From: Methylotenera_A sp031422335
GTDB lineage: Bacteria; Pseudomonadota; Gammaproteobacteria; Burkholderiales; Methylophilaceae
Direction: 5' to 3'
DNA: 53,705 nucleotides
Assembly: GCA_031422335.1 (NCBI GenBank)
Contig: JANOQW010000031.1
Coordinates: forward strand, 1 to 53,705
Below, one piece after another: positions 50,445 to 53,705 of this stretch. Numbering within the stretch: the stretch's first letter is position 1; each line of letters begins with the position of its first letter. Below the pieces are notes generated by a model, which worked only from the letters and a program-made list of their open reading frames with translations, did no database searches and had not been told where the DNA came from. The position numbers and the translations under genes were made by a program.

Positions 50445-51503
50445 TTAGTTCTGCAAAAATATCCGCACGTTACGTGGTTTGAGATAAACAGTTTCGCCTT
50501 CTTTAAGGTTCAGATAATCAAATTGCTCTCGAGTAAGTTCTGCTTCAACAAATGACTTAGTATCCTCACGCTTGAGCTCTAAACGTACCAGAGACCCCAC
50601 CGAGTGTAGAAAAGTCAGTTTTGCCTTAAGACCGCCAAGGTTAGAATCACGACTAATCTCGATATCATGCGGACGGGCATATGCCTGAACTGCGGCGTTT
50701 TGTATTTGTTCAAATTCTTTTATTGAAAACTCTAATTTACCCACCTTCGCTACACCAGCATTTACATGCCCTTCAAACGCATTTACATTGCCTAAAAACT
50801 GATATACAAAAGGCGTAGCAGGTGCATCATAAACCGCTTGCGGTGTGCCAATTTGTTCAATTTTTCCTTGATTCATCACCACAATGGTGTCAGCTACTTC
50901 AAGCGCTTCTTCTTGGTCATGCGTGACAAACACGCTGGTAATATGTAATTCGTCATGCAAACGGCGCAACCAGCGGCGTAAATCTTTACGCACTTTGGCA
51001 TCTAGCGCGCCAAACGGCTCATCCAGCAATAATACTTTAGGCTCAACCGCCAGCGCACGCGCCAAAGCAATACGTTGCCTTTGGCCGCCCGATAACTGCG
51101 GTGGATAGCGGTCTGCCAGCCAATCCAGCTGTACCAAATTTAATAACTCATGCACACGGCGTTTAATTTCAGCTTCATTGGGGCGCGTGTGTTTTGGGCG
51201 TACGCGCAAACCAAATGCCACGTTTTCAAATACCGTCATGTGGCGAAACAAAGCGTAATGTTGAAACACAAAACCGACTTCACGCTCACGCACCGCGCGT
51301 GCGGTGGCGTCTTCACCATAAAAATGAATACTGCCTGAGTCTGGGGTTTCTAGCCCTGCAATAATGCGTAGCAGAGTTGTTTTGCCGCAGCCCGATGGGC
51401 CAAGTAACGCCACCAATTCGCCACTTGGCACGGTTAAAGAAACGTCTTTGAGAGCGCTAAAGCTGCCAAAGCCTTTTTTAATATTTTTAATCTCAATACT
51501 CAT
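50445..51503 (-). CDS. cysA: Sulfate/thiosulfate ABC transporter ATP-binding protein CysA
   Basis: 352-aa ABC ATPase. Walker A GPSGCGKTTLLR (about residues 34-45), signature LSGGQRQRIALARAL, Walker B VLLLDEPFGALD, and a C-terminal regulatory TOBE-like region (about 240-352). It pairs with CysW and CysT encoded immediately upstream on the same strand. CysA family membership over other MFS-like ATPases is set by this neighbourhood. Confidence 0.92.
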   Translation of the reverse strand: MSIEIKNIKKGFGSFSALKDVSLTVPSGELVALLGPSGCGKTTLLRIIAGLETPDSGSIHFYGEDATARAVREREVGFVFQHYALFRHMTVFENVAFGLRVRPKHTRPNEAEIKRRVHELLNLVQLDWLADRYPPQLSGGQRQRIALARALAVEPKVLLLDEPFGALDAKVRKDLRRWLRRLHDELHITSVFVTHDQEEALEVADTIVVMNQGKIEQIGTPQAVYDAPATPFVYQFLGNVNAFEGHVNAGVAKVGKLEFSIKEFEQIQNAAVQAYARPHDIEISRDSNLGGLKAKLTFLHSVGSLVRLELKREDTKSFVEAELTREQFDYLNLKEGETVYLKPRNVRIFLQN

Positions 51504-51534
51504 TTTGTTTCCTTTATATTCTTCATATTTTGGC

Positions 51535-52449
51535 TTAATTTAACTCTGTATAGGCTGCATTACGGGCTGATTGCCATTCCACGTAGGTTTTTAAAGCAAG
51601 CGTCACCAATGCCAGCATGGCCAATAAAGACGCTACTGCAAAGGCTGCTACATAGTTATATTCGTTATATAAAATCTCTACATGCAACGGCATAGTGTTG
51701 GTTAGGCCGCGAATATGCCCAGAAACCACCGAAACCGCGCCAAATTCGCCCATCGCGCGGGCATTACAAAGAATCACGCCGTACAACAAACCCCATTTAA
51801 TATTAGGCAAGGTCACGCGCCAAAACATCTGCCAGCCAGATGCGCCTAACACCAGCGCGGCTTCTTCTTCATCTTTGCCTTGCGCTTGCATGAGCGGAAT
51901 TAACTCGCGTGCTACAAAAGGAAAAGTCACAAAAGTAGTGGCCAACACAATGCCCGGAATCGCGAAAATAATTTTAAATTCGTGATCAGACAACCAGCCG
52001 CCAACCCAGCCTTGCAAGCCAAACATCAGCACGTAAATCAAACCCGCAATCACTGGCGAAACCGCAAATGGCAAATCGATCAAGGTAATCAGCAAGCTTT
52101 TGCCTCTGAATTCAAATTTGGCGATGGCCCAAGCGGCCGATACACCAAACACAATATTGAGTGGTAACGAAATAGCCGCTGCGATTAAGGTGAGGTTAAT
52201 GGCTGACAAGGCGTCTGGCTCGATGAGCGCGGTAAAATACGCATCGAAACCTTTTCTCAGCGCCTCGGTAAATACGGCAGCAAGCGGCATAAATAAAAAT
52301 AAACTCAAAAATACCAAGGTGACTGTAATTAAGCTGTAGCGCACCCATTTTGCTTCAGATGTCGCTTTATTGGCGGCAACCCGATTGTTATATTTGGTAT
52401 ATTGCGATGCCGTATTTGTGACGACTGAGTTTTGTAAAGTAGTAGACAT
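51535..52449 (-). CDS. cysW: Sulfate ABC transporter permease CysW
   Basis: 304-aa permease with six TM helices and the EAA loop AQGKDEEEAALVLGASGWQMFWRVTLPNIKWG. The N-terminal ~40 residues are polar, preceding RYSLITVTLVFLSLFLFMPL. VVSGHIRGLTNTMPLHVEILYNEYN is a CysW-type region. 32 bp upstream of cysA. Confidence 0.92.
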   Translation of the reverse strand: MSTTLQNSVVTNTASQYTKYNNRVAANKATSEAKWVRYSLITVTLVFLSLFLFMPLAAVFTEALRKGFDAYFTALIEPDALSAINLTLIAAAISLPLNIVFGVSAAWAIAKFEFRGKSLLITLIDLPFAVSPVIAGLIYVLMFGLQGWVGGWLSDHEFKIIFAIPGIVLATTFVTFPFVARELIPLMQAQGKDEEEAALVLGASGWQMFWRVTLPNIKWGLLYGVILCNARAMGEFGAVSVVSGHIRGLTNTMPLHVEILYNEYNYVAAFAVASLLAMLALVTLALKTYVEWQSARNAAYTELN

Positions 52450-52457
52450 GTTTAACC

Positions 52458-53306
52458 TTATTTAATATTGCCAAGACGGCGATTTGACCACCACTGAAAA
52501 CCGTTAATCGCAAACAGTAAAATGAACGAAATCACTAGCATTACCGCTGCCACCGCAGTAGCACCTGCGTAATCATATTGCTCAAGCTTGGTGATAATAA
52601 TCAGCGGCGTAATTTCAGACACCATGGGCATATTGCCTGCAATAAAAATCACCGAACCATATTCACCCACCGCACGTGCAAACGCCAAGGCAAAGCCTGT
52701 GACTAATGCTGGCCAAATGGAGGGCAAAATAACTTTGTAAAATACCTGCCAACGATTAGCGCCTAAGCTAGCCGCGGCTTCTTCTACTTCTGCGCCTAAA
52801 TCTTCTAATACAGGCTGCACGGTGCGCACCACAAATGGCAAGCCAATAAACGTAAGCGCAACCACAACCCCCAAAGGCGTATAAGCCACTTTAATGCCCA
52901 GCGGCTCTAGCAGACTGCCCACCCAGCCGTTGGTGGCATAAATGGCTGAAAGCGCAATGCCAGCCACAGCGGTTGGCAAGGCAAACGGAAAATCTACAAA
53001 TGCATCAATAAACTTTTTGCCAAAAAAGTGGTAGCGCGTTAGCACCCATGCGGTGAGTAAGCCAAACACCACATTGATTACAGCTGCTATCAACGATGCG
53101 CCAAAAGTGAGCTTGTAAGAAGCCACTACTCTAGGGGACGCTACTGCTGCCCAAAACTCTGGCCATGTGAGTGTAAAGGTTTTTATAAACACTGCTGAAA
53201 GCGGAATGAGCACAATTAAGCTCAAATAAAACAAAGCATAACCAAGTGTTAAGTTGAAGCCTGGCAAGATATTTTTACTAAGGTTTTTGTTTTGTTTTGA
53301 GCGCAT
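52458..53306 (-). CDS. cysT: Sulfate ABC transporter permease CysT (CysU)
   Basis: 282-aa six-TM permease: PGFNLTLGYALFYLSLIVLIPLSAVFIKTF at the N-terminus and the EAA loop LEDLGAEVEEAAASLGANRWQVFYKVILPSIWPA. Forms the transmembrane channel with CysW, encoded 9 bp downstream. The periplasmic sulfate-binding protein is not in the window; it may lie beyond the right edge. Confidence 0.92.
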   Translation of the reverse strand: MRSKQNKNLSKNILPGFNLTLGYALFYLSLIVLIPLSAVFIKTFTLTWPEFWAAVASPRVVASYKLTFGASLIAAVINVVFGLLTAWVLTRYHFFGKKFIDAFVDFPFALPTAVAGIALSAIYATNGWVGSLLEPLGIKVAYTPLGVVVALTFIGLPFVVRTVQPVLEDLGAEVEEAAASLGANRWQVFYKVILPSIWPALVTGFALAFARAVGEYGSVIFIAGNMPMVSEITPLIIITKLEQYDYAGATAVAAVMLVISFILLFAINGFQWWSNRRLGNIK

Positions 53307-53374
53307 ATTATTTACTTTTTAATATTCAGGCAGCCACATAAATGTACTGCCTGAATGTTTAAATGTTGGGTTTG

Positions 53375-53590
53375 CTAAACCTTCGCAATCGACACATCAG
53401 TGGCTTTAATCAAAGCCAAAACCTCACTACCGATTTCCAACTTTAGCTCTTTAATTGAGCGAGTAGTAATCACCGAAGTGACGATACCTGCGCTTGTTTC
53501 CACCTCAATTTCTGAGACTACATCGCCCCAAACCACTGTTTTAATGATTCCGCGTAACTGGTTACGCACATTGACTGCTATTAATGCCAT
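53375..53590 (-). CDS. Mop/TOBE-domain small protein (molbindin-like)
   Basis: 71-aa single Mop domain: MALIAVNVRNQLRGIIKTV ... VETSAGIVTSVITTRSIKEL ... GSEVLALIKATDVSIAKV, matching molbindin-type oxyanion (molybdate/tungstate) binding modules. The ATG at 53590 is preceded by AGGAGAA, which fixes the start over the longer frame from 53677. It leads the cysT-cysW-cysA set; it may bind molybdate or a related oxyanion in regulation of sulfate uptake. Single Mop units usually assemble into hexamers. Confidence 0.85.
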   Translation of the reverse strand: MALIAVNVRNQLRGIIKTVVWGDVVSEIEVETSAGIVTSVITTRSIKELKLEIGSEVLALIKATDVSIAKV

Positions 53591-53613
53591 GACTTTTTCT
53601 CCTTTAATATTGC

Positions 53614-53629
53614 TTGGGCTTAAGCCCAA
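53614..53629. promoter_or_regulatory. Palindrome upstream of the Mop-domain gene
   Basis: TTGGGCTTAAGCCCAA is a perfect 16-bp palindrome about 14 nt upstream of the AGGAGAA site, followed by further TTGGGT-like repeats. A possible operator or leader hairpin for sulfate/molybdate regulation. Confidence 0.4.
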
Positions 53630-53705
53630 TAATTGGGTGTTGGTTGGGTATTGGATTGCATAAATTGCTTTATTCATGTTTTAACTACTTTTGATATATT
53701 TGGTC

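Overview
The window looks like chromosome from a methylotrophic betaproteobacterium, most likely Methylophilaceae (Methylotenera-like). This is inferred from gene content and AT-leaning codon use, not from a search. It carries a ZapA/6S RNA locus, a cobalamin salvage cluster, an MSHA-type pilus biogenesis operon, a sulfate ABC transporter and a tRNA-Phe-integrated genomic island.

Layout. (1) 1-900: 6S RNA, zapA and a ZapB-like coiled-coil gene, all on the minus strand. (2) 1000-10640: cobalamin region. A cobalamin riboswitch precedes btuB and btuM (outer-membrane receptor and a solitary ECF-type cobalamin transporter). Then come bluB, a signal-less BtuF-like protein, cobU, an S4-domain protein, cbiB and cobD on the plus strand, converging on cobC, cobS and cobT on the minus strand. 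Together they import corrinoids, make and activate the DMB lower ligand and assemble the nucleotide loop; no corrin-ring genes are present. (3) 10735-11562: Ala-rich lipoprotein and a BON-LysM (Kbp-like) protein. (4) 11764-26373: intact tRNA-Phe followed by an island of about 14.5 kb that ends in a 48-bp direct repeat of the tRNA 3' end. It carries a tyrosine integrase next to the distal repeat, a DUF3631-type ATPase, a block of small accessory genes, and minus-strand cargo. The cargo is a D12 adenine methylase with a ParB-like protein; a HIT protein, a 4-TM protein and an 855-aa fusion of PEP-synthase-like ATP-grasp and phosphohistidine modules to a MazG-like pyrophosphohydrolase; and a cytidine deaminase with a PycTM/SLATT-like membrane protein bracketed by a repeat.

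(5) 26564-27949: Rhodanese-TusA-DsrE2 sulfur-trafficking genes facing a BFD-like 2Fe-2S protein. (6) 27951-33883: valS, an apparently circularly permuted photolyase/cryptochrome-like protein and a photolyase-family gene. (7) 33976-36110: NfeD/SPFH pair and a MoeB/ThiF-type adenylyltransferase. (8) 36110-50309: two pilin-like proteins, then mshK, J, I, G, E, N, L, M and an orphan sigma-54 response regulator, all on the minus strand; MshE carries the c-di-GMP-binding MshEN motif. (9) 50445-53590: cysA, cysW, cysT and a Mop/TOBE-domain protein.

Two items stand out. The first is the island operon HIT - 4TM - [ATP-grasp/phosphohistidine/MazG], together with the deaminase/TM pair; both look like nucleotide-centred conflict modules that I cannot match to a named system. 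The second is a dispersed palindromic element of exactly 39 nt (13 codons), present five times outside the island. Two copies lie in frame, in different reading frames, inside coding genes (photolyase and mshM), resembling the behaviour of Rickettsia palindromic elements.
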